In this document: one piece after another, positions 20,501-32,416 of the stretch
How the letters are laid out: every line of letters begins with the position of its first letter
Numbering within the stretch: position 1 is the first letter of the stretch
From: Centroberyx gerrardi
Lineage: Eukaryota > Chordata > Actinopteri > Beryciformes > Berycidae
Length of the DNA stretch: 64,000 nt
Direction of reading: 5' to 3'
Assembly (NCBI RefSeq): GCF_048128805.1
Contig: NC_136016.1
Coordinates: 6,034,501 to 6,098,500 of the forward strand
Position numbers and translations under genes: made by a program
Notes under the pieces: model-generated
The model's input: the letters and a program-made list of their open reading frames with translations, nothing else
Database searches by the model: none
Told to the model about the DNA's origin: nothing

Positions 20501-23500
20501 TGCCAGAACCATAAACAGGTCATCACTCAAATGCTCATAATACTGTAATTGACAAAGCAACCATAGCAGCACTGACAACAAGCCAGGCACAAACTGCTAG
20601 CTGCTACTAACAAAATCCTTTCCCCTCTTCCCATCGTGTTGATAACAGATAGATTAATAAGACAGTTCTCATAATTAGCCATGGACTGTGGCAAGGAGAG
20701 CCTTATCACTAAGCCTAAACATGCTGGGCAGCATCAAGCCCAATCAAGGACAAGGACAAGATCAAAATTGCATAAGTCTCAAGGCCTTTTCTAAACCTTG
20801 CGTTTGCTCCAGTGCTTAATTTGTGCCGGATCCTGCCGAACAGGATCCGGCACCTCGCGGTTTTGGACTACCTGCATTCCGGTACTTATTTGCGTGGACC
20901 TGGCGGCATGACATTTTTTTTTTTTTTGTCTGCCATGTAATACTCCTAAACCTAACTGTCTCATTTCCATATGAAGACAGGTGTTTACCACATTAGAAAG
21001 TAACAACAAGCGCATAGTAATCACTTCACACACATAGGTGAATTATGAGACAAAGGGCCCCTGGGCACAGATACCTACAAAGCCCCCCCGCCCCCGCGCC
21101 ACCACAACAGGAAAGTACAGGCACGTATACACAGAGGCAATCACACAATATCACCTGAATCTCAACTCAGGATTTACAGCTCAGAATTTACACAGTCAAA
21201 GCCAACGGCATGTTAGAAAAACACTTATCTGAATATAATTTTGGAATACGTTTAAGTCACTTCTAACAACTGAATGCCCTCATTGTGTGTATAATATTAC
21301 TATGCCTATTATCTTTTTTTGTTATTGCACTTATGGGAGATAAAACTATCCATTACAAAGGAATTACAAGTTGCAAACACATATTATTCTAGGCCTAAAA
21401 AACAGTGCAAAATGCCTTTGATTGCCTGCAATGTCCTAAAATCTACTGTATGGCCGCACAGTAGCTGCATGGTATATGAGTCAGTGGGCCCTATTCTGAC
21501 AGATCAGGAGTGGAAAACAACATTTTGGGGTCTTCGTAAACCATGTCTTTACATTACGAGGCCTTTGGACAATAATGCAGCGCTTTACTGCTAAAGCGCT
21601 ATAGATAAACTGAGGGGAACACTCACTGTGACAGTGCCATGTTGACACCTTCAAAACAAATGTTTAGGTTATTATAGGGCGAATTTTGGGGCTTTGGTGT
21701 TGATATAAATGACTAAGCCCTTTGACTGCAGGGCAGTAAATGTAAAGTTAGTGACAGCATCATCATGTATCAGGCTCTGGCTTAGGGGCCCCCCTGAGCT
21801 CTTGGGCCCCTGGGCCTGTGCCCGGTTGGCCCGTTCAGTAATCCATCCATGTTCACACGTGAGTGAGCTGCTCTGCAGAGTGTGTTATGGTAAACTTCAG
21901 ACAGTGTCATGGCTAAAAATTGAATTTGCTGTCCATATGTCTGCTGTGTGGACTATTTTGGAAAATTAGACATGGTAAGCATGATTTTTTTTTTTTTTTG
22001 TTAGCATATTCTGTAATCTATTAGGTCTCTGCTGGGACAATCAAAATTCATATTTGCATAGATGACTGCGAAACAGAAATTTTTGGAGTGCGGACCTGTA
22101 AGTCCCACAGTTAAATATGTGGGCAATTGCGCATGTTATGTTGAGTGTCCAGAAATAATTGGTAATAACATGAGAATTGGTTGACGTGAAGGGTTGTAAG
22201 CCCCACATTAATGTGGGCATTTTAAAACCAGCGTGGTCCAGCTGAGTGTCGCATTTAGGCCGACTTCTAGCTGCACCACGACATGTTTTATTGCATTATT
22301 CGCTATCGATATCCTATGAAAGTATTTGTATTGAATATTGATGCGTAACTACTCGAACCACAATTTCTCTGGTAAATGGTTGAAGCCATTGCAGTTTCCT
22401 TTATGTATGATTAGGATGTCTCATAGTAGCCTATGTAGGCATTTATATGTTGTGCACAGTGCAGTTATATCTTTAGTCTACTACTTGAAGGGCAGGTTTG
22501 TAAAAATGAGCATTATGTAGCCTATGCAATAATCAAATATAGTTATAGGTCCCCAGTAGTCGGAGCTCTAAGGTCATATAGTCGGCCATTTAGTAATGTT
22601 TAGGCTGTTAGGTCTACAGTAAGCTATATGGCTGTACTGAGCACCACCGTGCCTCCAACGCGCTTGTTGTCTTGATATGTTCCGGAACCTTTTCCCTCCA
22701 CACCGACTCGCGGGAACACCGACCCCTTGGTGTTCCGGGACCTCATCATTTACAAATTAAGCACTGGTTTTCTCACAGCAGTTCAAAGCCATTACCTACA
22801 AGGGATTAAGTGCATTCTTGAGGAAAAAGCATTTCAAGTTTTGAACTTTGCAACATTTAAAAACTTCATTAGGTAACAGTTACACACATTTAGCAATAAC
22901 ACAGCACACATTTCCATTCACATGACCCTATATGGGCTATATGTTCAAATAGCTTACAGACACCTTGCAGCTCTTAACCACAGCATACATCTCTTCCTTC
23001 CTACTTCTCACATGTTTCACCGTCTCTGCATTAGACTCTCGTTTCATCTGAACTCATACTTTTAACACATGCATTCATCTTATATGTTCATAATGCCAGT
23101 GTGCTAGTGGAAAACCTTTCACCTTCTCTTTACATTATTCTCTTCAAGTTAGCATTGTGTTGCATATATTGAATGTGTTGTATGAGCCCGACTCTAAATG
23201 TGAAATATCCTGGTGTCAATTAAAAAGTCAAGCATTTCATTCAGTTTCTAACGTTCGCTTTTTTAACCATAACAATTGTTCCACAACACCAATGCAAATA
23301 GAACCGCAGACTTCCGTACATCAAGAATGGAGGAGACTGATTAGGCAGTAAAGAGAAAAAATGACCCTCAGAAAGGGTAAAATATTGAGAGGAGATGTCA
23401 TCTCTCACCTTTCAGAGCCTCTGCAACACCCTCAAACTCAGCCGCCACCATTTCAGGTCTGGTGCCTGGCAGGTTCACCATTTCTCTAACCTCCTAGAAA

Positions 23501-26500
23501 TAAGGAGAACATAGCAGTGATGGCTGGGCTGGACTGCAAAATGATTTAAAGCCGTTAAGAGCTGGTCTCTCTTGATGAGTTCAGACTGTTAAAGAGAGGA
23601 TCTTGTGGCAGACTCAGTAAGGAGATGTCTTTGCTTTGATTGGTCAAGATTTAAATTGGCTTGGACTATGAGCCTGCTGCAGCACGTACAGAAAATGTTA
23701 CCTTGCGTTACCTTCTGTGTGACTTTGAATCTATTTTGCTTTTGTACATCGTTAAATATCGTTTGTTTGTAACTTTTTACAACTGTTTGTCTTCCCTGGC
23801 CAGGTCTTCCTTGAAAAAGAGATGCCTCAATGGGACTAACCTGGTGGAATAAAGGTTAAATTATAAAATAGGTGGGTTAGAGCGCTTTTATTGATGCAAG
23901 ATGATGGCAACAGGTAATGTTTCCCAACGTATCATTTCAAGGTAGAGGAGGAACACATTTTGACATCTGACTTCCTCTTTAAGGTCTCATGACGCACCTT
24001 GATTGTGCAAGCGACTTGCATAGGTCCTCTCCGGCCCACGATCAGCACCCTGCGCACCTGGCTCTCTGCCAGGGCCTCCAGGGCTGGCTGGGTGATGTCA
24101 GTCTTCTGCAGACACAGGGGAGTAACTTTTCATTAGTCTGCAATAACAATTCCTTTGTTACAAAATTTAGGGAATATAGGTAACTGACAATCATGACCCG
24201 TTTGCTCCTAAAAATAGACGTTTGTGAATGAGAGAAATCAAAACACGAGCACCTGTGTGACTAGAGATTTCACCTTCTAACCGTTATGGCTATACTGTCG
24301 TTTTTTATATAAATGCTGCCTCTGTGATGAATGTGTGGGTCATTCTTTTCAAAAATATAATTCCCAAATGGGTGGTGAAAGTGGGCACTAAGCAGAGCCC
24401 TTAGTATAGGCTAATGAGCCCTGGGAAAATTCAGTCAGCCAGAGACAGATAATGACACTTTTATAAGAATTTGTGAGTAATTTGTAAAGAAAACAAACGT
24501 TATGAAACCACTTTCTTTTTACTGTAAGCATAGAAGTGAGAATGAGGAAAATGTGGGGGATGGAGCTGAGGTGACAAATCAAAGTGACGACAAAATCGAA
24601 AAAAGGGAGGAAATGCACACAAACATATGCAAAGGGAAATATTGACTCAATATTTACAAGAATTGACAAATGAAATGTGAAATGTCTGTTCAGTGTTTAT
24701 TAATAACTAGATGTATTTTTTGTGCTCCTATGAACAAATGTTACCATCAACCCCTGCAGTGGTAATCCAAGGGATCCTGTTTTGTTATTTGTTTTTTTTA
24801 TTTGACGTCATCTTTTAGTACTAAGCGCTCACTGCTGTGACGTTCCTGCTCTGCACTTCCCAGAAGTCACCTGTCAATCAAACAGTGTGGAAAGTACCAA
24901 GATCTTTTTCCCTGGATTTTCTGTTGATGCAGTTTGAGTTTCTGTAGGTGGCGCTCTTTTCTTTGTCTGTTCAGCCATGGTGGCTATCACTGCTCATGCT
25001 AACTACTCAGTTCTTCTTCTATTTATTCTAACACATCACTTACTGTGTGGCAGAGGGTTTTTCCTGGGAAAGCTCTACCAGACACCGGGTGTTTAGAACA
25101 GCAAACATACTAGTTTTCATGAACTGGATATACTGTAAGTTGTAGCACAATAGTAAGTGATAAAGAGTAACAGACATGTATTTATATGAAAATGTTGTGG
25201 ATTATTACTTTCAGGGACACACACGGCTGTTTCTCACCTTTAAAGTGTCAATGGGAGATAGCAGTATTCTTGCTACATCCAAAGCCACATTTCCCTGTCC
25301 TAAAACCACCGCTGTTTCGTTGCTCAGGTCCGGGTTCAACTGGACAGAAACACAGACAGACAGGGGAGAGAAACTGTGACTTCATGATAAAGAAGCAGAA
25401 CAGAAAAGGAACTGAATAGAAAAGGGATGGTTTATCTTATCTGATTTACCTTCACATGCAGTGAGCTGTGCAACCGCACTGACCTTTCTAGAACCATCAG
25501 AAGAAACATGAGCTAGATGAACAGAATCTAATGCACAGAATACCTCTCTGTTACTGGGCACTCCGTTGTACCAGGCCACGAAGTCTTTGGCCGAGTGCAC
25601 ACCGGCCAAGTGTTCCCCTGGCACCCCCATACTCCTGTTCCCTTCTGCTCCGTAACTCTACCAGGAAACACACAGAATCAATGCCCATGCATGCTTACAC
25701 ACACACACACATATACACACTCACACAGCTTGCGAACAGAAGGGTTTAAGGTTAAAGTGTGATTTTATTTCTTAAAGCACCTTTCAAATGTGATTTTACA
25801 CTACACTACCCACAAGGCAGTGTGTTTTCACGTTCTTACCAGTACGACTGCATGGTAGGCTCGCCGCAGCTCCTCTACACTCAGGTCCTGTCCCACGTTT
25901 ACATTGCCATAGAAACAACAACGCGAATGTTGGGCTGTCTGCGTAAAGGTGTTGATGACGTTCTGAGGAAATAAAGAACAAAAAGATGAAAATTAAAGGA
26001 TCAGAGAGAGTGTGCCATAGGAAAATGGTTTCTGGGGGAATTGCCAGTTTGTTTTCAGAACAGACAGTCCAATGTGTTTTGTATTAGACTCCGTTTTTCA
26101 TTACTGAGTTTATGTTTACAACTCAACCCACACAACCTCATGTGATGTAACTCTCCACTTCACATTCAAACTGCTTTACTTTCTGTAGGACAGGTTTCAA
26201 CAATTAAGTTTCTATTTGTTATTTTCCACTGTCGATGCCAGGAACTTTCCCTGCGAGCTACACAGTCTGATCATTATAACGCTGCCAGGGAAATAGTCAA
26301 TTTCTATTATAATCCTTTCATCCTGCACTGCCAGTTTTCCACTAAGCAGGTTTTTCTGACTTGGTGTCTTCTTATTCCCACCCACTTCTCACGCGCCCAC
26401 TATTGTAAACAGCATGCCAATAAATCCTGCTGGTCTCCTATTTCATGATTGGAGGTGTTGATCAGGTTATACACTGAACATTGTGTGAACCAAACTATGT

Positions 26501-28413
26501 GTAATCAACAGTGGAAATAAACCGGTTTTGAAGGGATGGCTGGTGGGAGGAAAAGAGTGAAAGGTAGTAATGATCACTGCTCCTGAACTCATTCACATAG
26601 AGTACAAGGCCTAAGCAAATATGAGTCATGGTAAGACATGCCTTTAACAGTTTGATGTTTATTTGTTTTGTTATGTCAGCATGTTATTTACACTTGCATT
26701 CTTACTTTCTCCGTAGCCCACAGTGCACCACAGCACGCCTACAAGCATGCCGCCAAACCTGCTAAGATGGCTACTTTTCCTTCAAAACCTCTTGTGGACA
26801 CGGTTCTGTGTCACAGTTACGTCTCAGTGTGAGCCACAGACTCAACTAGCACTCTGACCTTGACTTCAGGATGGTCAGGGGCCACCCCGAACCTGACCAG
26901 GCCGAAGGGGACAGGCAACCGCTCATAAATGTCCACTTCCAAATCTTGACGGGCCTGGGAGGAGGAAAATGTTCACTTTTAGATTGTAGGTGGAAATATG
27001 CATTCATTGGAAACTAGCCTGTTTCTGAGACCAATCTGGCACATTTAGGTACTGTATGCTTGAATTTGACAATACATCTCCAAAAACACAGTTGGGCAAT
27101 CACCGTTTTGCACACAAAGTTACATTAGGAAATATACTCAAGCCCTAATTAGATATATCAAAAATGATTATCTATGCAAATGTACTGACATAGCCTGGTG
27201 ACTCACAAATTCCACCTTTTCCTATACACAGAGAGCTGAGGTCTGTGAGCAATTTCCTGTCTAGCTAGCAGCAGGCCTCTGGAGTTTAAACTGGTATACA
27301 TCTCCTTCATCTCCTTTCAGGCATCCACCGAAAGTTCTGTCAATGAGGGTGTGACAAGCAGAGGTAAGGTGAAGCGTTGGTAGGGAGGCAGAACCCTATT
27401 AATCCTCTCCTACGTAGACCCCTTTGTCTGAGCTGCCGTGTATGACTTTGTTTTGTTTGTTTCAAGGAAATTGGTATCACTTCCTGGAAGGGGGCATGAA
27501 GACTGTTTATTTGTTGAAGTGTTCCCTGTCATCCAAAACCTGTGAAGTACATTGAAACTACATATAGCCAATATTTTGTGCCAATATTTGACAGTTGACA
27601 CCTTTTAAATTTGAACATTTTATGCCTCAAAAATTCACAGTGTTTCCCCAAGAACTGTATTCTTGTCAGGGTGGAAAAGGCTCTGAAACAGAATTTAGAC
27701 CATCATGGGACGTTAAAACTCTCCATTGAAACCCATAATGAAATTGTTTTAGGTGGGTTGGCAGCTCCTTAAGGCAGAGTGACCCACCAACCTTTTCAAT
27801 GATAGGGGAAACTCTGGGATACATTACTGCCTTTAAATGAAGCATGAATTAATCATAAATATTACTGAACAATTCCATTAGTAAATAAAATGAATAGAAA
27901 TAACTATAAATAAAATTTCATTGCAGGTTTTATAGACTGACACCCCTGAAGTTACTTCCACATCCCACTAGACTGTTTTCTCTCATCAGCCATCTGTAAT
28001 AACCATAACAATAATAACAGGTTCAAGATAACAACGCAATGTAGCAGTACACAATGCAGATACAAGAATGGCTCTGTTCCATTAGTACTGTGTTGAGCCC
28101 GAGCCTTTATGCCCCTATATTATGAAAAGTGGAAATACCTTGATCAGATGCTGGGCCGTGTAGAAACCTGCTGGACCACCTCCAACAATACACACCTTTG
28201 GGCTGCAGGAGGAAAAAGAAGCCTGCACACGCCCACAAACACCTGCAGAGTCAGCAGAGAGAATAAAGCAGAAAGAAGGAACACATAATCCTCAAAGTAA
28301 ACTTAATGGAGATATGATAGCTAGTAAGTCTAGGCTCGTGCCAAAACGTATCGTCTACTCACTGCAATGTAATTCCTCAGGCAAGATCGTGAAAAGTATT
28401 CATTACTAGCCAT
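17504..28413 (-). CDS. fdxr: Mitochondrial NADPH:adrenodoxin (ferredoxin) oxidoreductase
   Basis: Twelve exons: 28413-28363, 28222-28139, 26954-26859, 25962-25840, 25657-25544, 25339-25238, 24105-23998, 23493-23409, 19409-19210, 18749-18578, 18317-18144, 17634-17504; 1440 nt, 479 residues (human about 491). The FAD enzyme passes electrons from NADPH to mitochondrial ferredoxins for steroid synthesis and Fe-S cluster assembly. Seen: FAD motif VGGGPAG (residues 30-36), [15 protein letters not shown]-binding GQGNVALD (170-177), GRRGPMQ (214-220), [27 protein letters not shown], and the C-terminal GKPREKL. The start at 28413 gives a short Ser/Arg-rich presequence; an in-frame ATG at 28515 would add 34 residues coming from a dispersed repeat. 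Exon 2 uses the acceptor at 28223; an upstream AG there would break frame. Confidence 0.95.
20016..20063. repeat. GT microsatellite in FDXR intron 8
   Basis: A run of GT dinucleotides with some interruptions (GCGC, GAGT) in the intron; related GT/CA-rich sequence continues to about 20140. Confidence 0.8.
20810..22766. mobile_element. hAT-type element, about 1.96 kb, in an FDXR intron
   Basis: Inverted ends CAGTGCTTAATTTGT and ACAAATTAAGCACTG are perfect over 15 nt. Flanking 8-mers GTTTGCTC (20802-20809) and GTTTTCTC (22767-22774) match in 7 of 8 positions. No intact transposase frame is present. GC-rich stretches at about 21050-21110 and 21780-21840 (GGGCCCCTGGGC in both) suggest a second nested element. 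The insertion is in the long intron between FDXR exons 8 and 9. Confidence 0.75.
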
Positions 28414-28429
28414 GCTACTGCTGAATGGA

Positions 28430-28935
28430 GAGAACGTCACGCCAAACTCCATTGAAAAAAACGACAGTTCAATGTTGCCTTGCTTACCGACAAAGCTAAA
28501 CACCTCGGGGAACATGACTTAATATCTTTTACGAATCATTAAGGGCATCTGCAAAATTCAGCATACAAGTGATTCACTGTAGCAGCACTGTATTTCGAAA
28601 AGATCTCAACTTTTAGAAGTGATTCACACTCCTTGCTACTGGCCACCTCGGTTTGTTTTGGGGGAAGAGTATTGGGTAACAGGCAAGCCAATTTTACAAG
28701 ACGACATTTTATTGGGTAACGTTAACAGACAAGCCAGTTTTACAAGACGACATTTTATTGAAACAAGTGCTGCTTGGTGTATCGGATATATGCCGAATTG
28801 AAGAGTGGACTCTATTGATTCGTGAAAGGTCTGAACTTATCTTCTACCAGGGATGTACATTTACCGATAAGCAAGGCAACATTAAATTGACAATTTTTAT
28901 ATGGAGTTCTCTCCACACGGGAGAACCGAGCGCAT
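28430..28935. repeat. Inverted dispersed repeat at the 5' end of FDXR
   Basis: The reverse complement of about 28440-28590 and the plus strand of about 28750-28935 share a common core (AAGCAAGGCAACATT[A/G]AA followed by ATGGAGTTTGG or a variant). This is the same family as in MRPL38 intron 1. A separate 35-nt direct duplication (AAGCCA[A/G]TTTTACAAGACG) lies at about 28683-28763. The left arm overlaps the presumed FDXR 5' UTR. Confidence 0.55.
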
Positions 28936-28939
28936 CGGG

Positions 28940-29680
28940 GGTACATATATTAGGGAGTACAGCTAGGTTAGCATACATGTCCTCTCACAGTGCCTCACCA
29001 TCGTGAAGTCGGTTTATCCAGCTTCTTCTTCCTGAGGTCCACAACGACTTCAGCGTATTAGTCTTGCAAAATATCACTTTATGGGCGTTCATCTTCTATT
29101 CAGGCGTTACAGCACCGACTACAGCCTAGTTGCCTATATTTAAATCACGAAATATCCAAGTCAATTGTATTGTTCGCCTCTGGTTTGGTAACCAGCTCCA
29201 CATAGCTGTCCCTGCTTTGAGCTTTGGACGGTCAGCAGGAGTGAGAGCAAAAGCCAAGGTGAAAACCTGTATCTTTCCTGGATAGTTTCCACAGACAGGA
29301 ACATTGAGCGGCTTATGCTTTCTCCAGCTAACACAAATAGTTAGTTATATCTACACGATTAGAGCCAACTGTTTCATTTTGACAGGTACTCGACACTTTA
29401 AACATTATCAAAACAGACTGCTTTCAAGGATGCACCGTGTGTTGCATCCAGAACGGCCCGTAGAGAACAGAGGATTTAGTACATGTGTTCCGCGTGAGCA
29501 TGGTCTATATATCATAGAGATGAAACTGTTTTATCTCTATGGTCTATATGCCGTCTCTGTCCACATGTACTGCCCTATCCTGTTTTAAATATTCAGTAGC
29601 ATCATGTCCTTAAAAAGCCCAGCCTTGCCCCCAAACTCCCAGTTTTATTCAATGAAAAAGTTATTCTCTCTCAGCTGCTC
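28940..29680. other. Spacer upstream of FDXR
   Basis: No gene or recognised repeat was identified here; open frames are short and without protein features. Confidence 0.4.
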
Positions 29681-31170
29681 TCCCACTTGAACCATAAGAA
29701 CATACTTGACATATTCCAAACTGGTTTCAGAGCTCTGCATTGCACAGAATCTGCCCTACTGAAGGTGCTGAATGACGTACTGCTGCTTGTAGACTCAGGT
29801 GACTGTGCCATTTTGCTGCTCTTAGATTATCAGATCACAGATCACTCGTCTGGTACAGACTGCTATGAAAATTATGGGGGTTAAAAAACACTTGTCCCTC
29901 CAAACAATTTATGAGCAGTCTATTATCAGACTGGCACAGAAAATAGTGTCTGATCCAACTCACATTCTCCACCCAGAGTTCCAGCTCTTACCTTCCGGTA
30001 GAAGATTCAGGGTTCCCAAGAGCAGGCTGAACCGTTATAAACATTCATTCCTGCCTATGTCCATTAAGCTTCTCAACACTAACATGTAATGTAGATGTTG
30101 GCCATGAGGGTTGTGCAATATGTCACCATTGTAAGTGTGTATGTGTATATGTGTATAGGCAAACTGTTGAATATGTGTATGTGCAAACTGTGTATGTGTA
30201 TGGAAGCCATGTGTTGTTAAGATGTTGACGTTTTTTTACTATGTAGTATAGATTTTATCTTCTGTGGAACTGCAGGATGGAGTCCAGAACAAATTTCCCT
30301 ATGGGGACATTAAAGTATATCTTATCTTATCTTATCTCAGATCTTACTGCGGTCTTTGTCATTCTGAGTGACCGACTCAAGCATGGGGTTGGTGTTGATG
30401 ACACAGCCCTTGACTGGTTTACTTCATACTTCACAAACAGAACCTTTACAGTAAAACTGGGCATTTCCTCATCCTCTTGTGACGTCCCTCAAGGCTCCAT
30501 TTTGGGTCCTATCCTCTTCTCTGTCTATATGCTTCCCCTTGGTCAAATCATTCACAAGTAAAACACTGACAATACTCAGATATACCTCCCTCTAAAACTC
30601 AATGATCTGTGCTCCTTAAACAACCTCAGGGATTGTCTTGAGGACATCAAAAGTTGGATGGCAAGTAATTTCCTCCAGTTTAATGAGAGTAAGTCGTAGT
30701 TAGTTATATCCTCTGGACCCTATCACAACCTTTACCAACAACCATAGCCAGCTGTGCACTCATGTCAAGCCTTTCACCAAGAATCTTGGGGTATTTTTGC
30801 ACTCAGACCTTAACTTTTAAAAACAAATTTAGTAGTTAGATCCAATTTCTGCCATCTCAGAACAATATCCAAAATCAAGCCCTTAATTCCTACAGGCATC
30901 AGTCAGTCCTCTCCTCTGCAGCTGGTTCAAAATGCTGCTGCAAGGCTTCGTACCACCAAAAAGAGAGAACATATTTCTCCCCCACCTTTAAATCTCACCT
31001 CAAAACCCATCTCTACTCTGTAGCCTTTGATTCTACTGTAATTGGTTGTAGGTGTCTTGATTTTTTGGCACGTGCCCCTGTGTTATGGTGGTGTTTGTTT
31101 TGCTCGTTCTGTCACCTTTTTGATCTGCTCTGTTATGACTATAGCTATATAAATAAATTGAACTGAACAG
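29680..31170 (+). mobile_element. Nested LINE remnants (L2/CR1-Rex1-like)
   Basis: Outer element: reverse-transcriptase fragments FQTGFRALHCTESALLKVLND (29713-29800) and, resuming at about 30335, LTAVFVILSDRLKHGVGVDD, then VPQGSILGPILFSVYMLPLG and a 3' segment with NAAARL-like and KREHISPP-like sequence. Inner element (about 29835-30335): the 3' end of another LINE, with a SGRRFRVPKSRLNRYKHSFLP-type C-terminus and a TTATC-repeat tail at 30315-30335. Both are broken by stops and frame changes and are 5'-truncated, so neither is mobile. Confidence 0.75.
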
Positions 31171-31239
31171 ATTTAGAAACCATCCACATAAACTGACACC
31201 CAAGCCTTGAGTATGCATCCTGAAAGCCCTGGGTTTGTG

Positions 31240-32030
31240 TGTAGATAAATGTGTAATTTAATTGTAAATTTGCACTCGTTTAACTTATTATGTTCCATTT
31301 TTTTTTTGTATCACATATCTTTATTAATTTTGAACATGGTACATCACTTTTCCAAAATGAGTTGGTTGCATCATTCAATATTATGTTCCATTTTGGTTTG
31401 CATTTCCAGTCAAGGACCAAAGGCTGAAGTAGTGACTCTGTTTATAGCATTTGTTAAGGAACAGCAACATTGGAAAAAGCATATTATTTACATAATGCTG
31501 TGGGTAGACATGATGCCTGACCTGGATCTTGATATGACTTTCATGTATGACAAAATCAGGGAGACACTTTTAGTTGACATCTGTCTAAATGGATCTCTAA
31601 CTGCCTTGAATCCTTTCATGCATTGATAGATTAATTCATGAATACCCCACAGAGACAATAACTAGAATAAGCACATTGCAAAATAGAGCAGGTCACGCAC
31701 ATATACTGTATATAGCATCAAAGGCCTTTACAATTTGCTTGATATGCATTTTTTCCTCACTAATACTGTTCACATGCAGACCTGTATACCACAGATCAGC
31801 CAGGATGTGGTAGATGAGTCAGTTTTCTGCTCACAAAAGACAAATTTATACACAAAAGGAAATGAAACCCAGAATAAGAAAACAACATTTCACAAGAAAC
31901 CTTTCATTTGTTCATTGTATTCTATAATTCAAGGAAAGCTGCTGACTCAAATCCCACTCATGGCCATTTGTTTAATAGATTACTAACCTTCTATCAAGCT
32001 AGTGACACATTTGCACTGTCTCAACAATCA
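31240..32030. other. Spacer between LINE remnants and the CD7-like gene
   Basis: A 125-codon plus frame at 31249-31626 has no recognisable domain. A short direct duplication (ATTATGTTCCATTTT) occurs at about 31285 and 31379. Nothing else stands out. Confidence 0.4.
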
Positions 32031-32034
32031 CATA

Positions 32035-32347
32035 CAGCTCTGGAAAAAATTAAGAGACCATATCAAAATTGTACATTTATGGGTATGTGTCTGTGTAAAA
32101 TCTAACTTTTGATATTCTCTTATGAACTATTGACCACGATTGATTGTAATTTCAAACTTCAAACTTCAATGCTACAACTGGTCAAAATACCAAAAATACA
32201 CAATCTCATTGTACATTGAATTGTGCAAACTAAACAAAGTAAATGTTTTTATGAGTGTATGTATAATGTATAAGAAATGTTCAGTAACCCTGATGCTTCA
32301 TCACAAAATATGAGGTTTCTCTTTTTTTTTCTTTTTTCCCAGAGCTG
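32035..32347. mobile_element. Tc1/mariner-type MITE (313 bp)
   Basis: Left end CAGCTCTGGAAAAAATTAAG and right end CTTTTTTCCCAGAGCTG are inverted and flanked by TA on both sides. The interior is AT-rich and non-coding. It sits just downstream of the CD7-like stop codon. Confidence 0.8.
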
Positions 32348-32416
32348 TATATTCTAAGAATGTTCATCCGTTTTTGTCATCTTCACCATCATCAATCATC
32401 ATTTCCCCCCTCAGCA

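Noticed and set aside
31249-31626. 125-codon frame in the repeat-rich spacer
   Set aside because: No domain, no splice context, no codon or promoter signal; located among transposon remnants.
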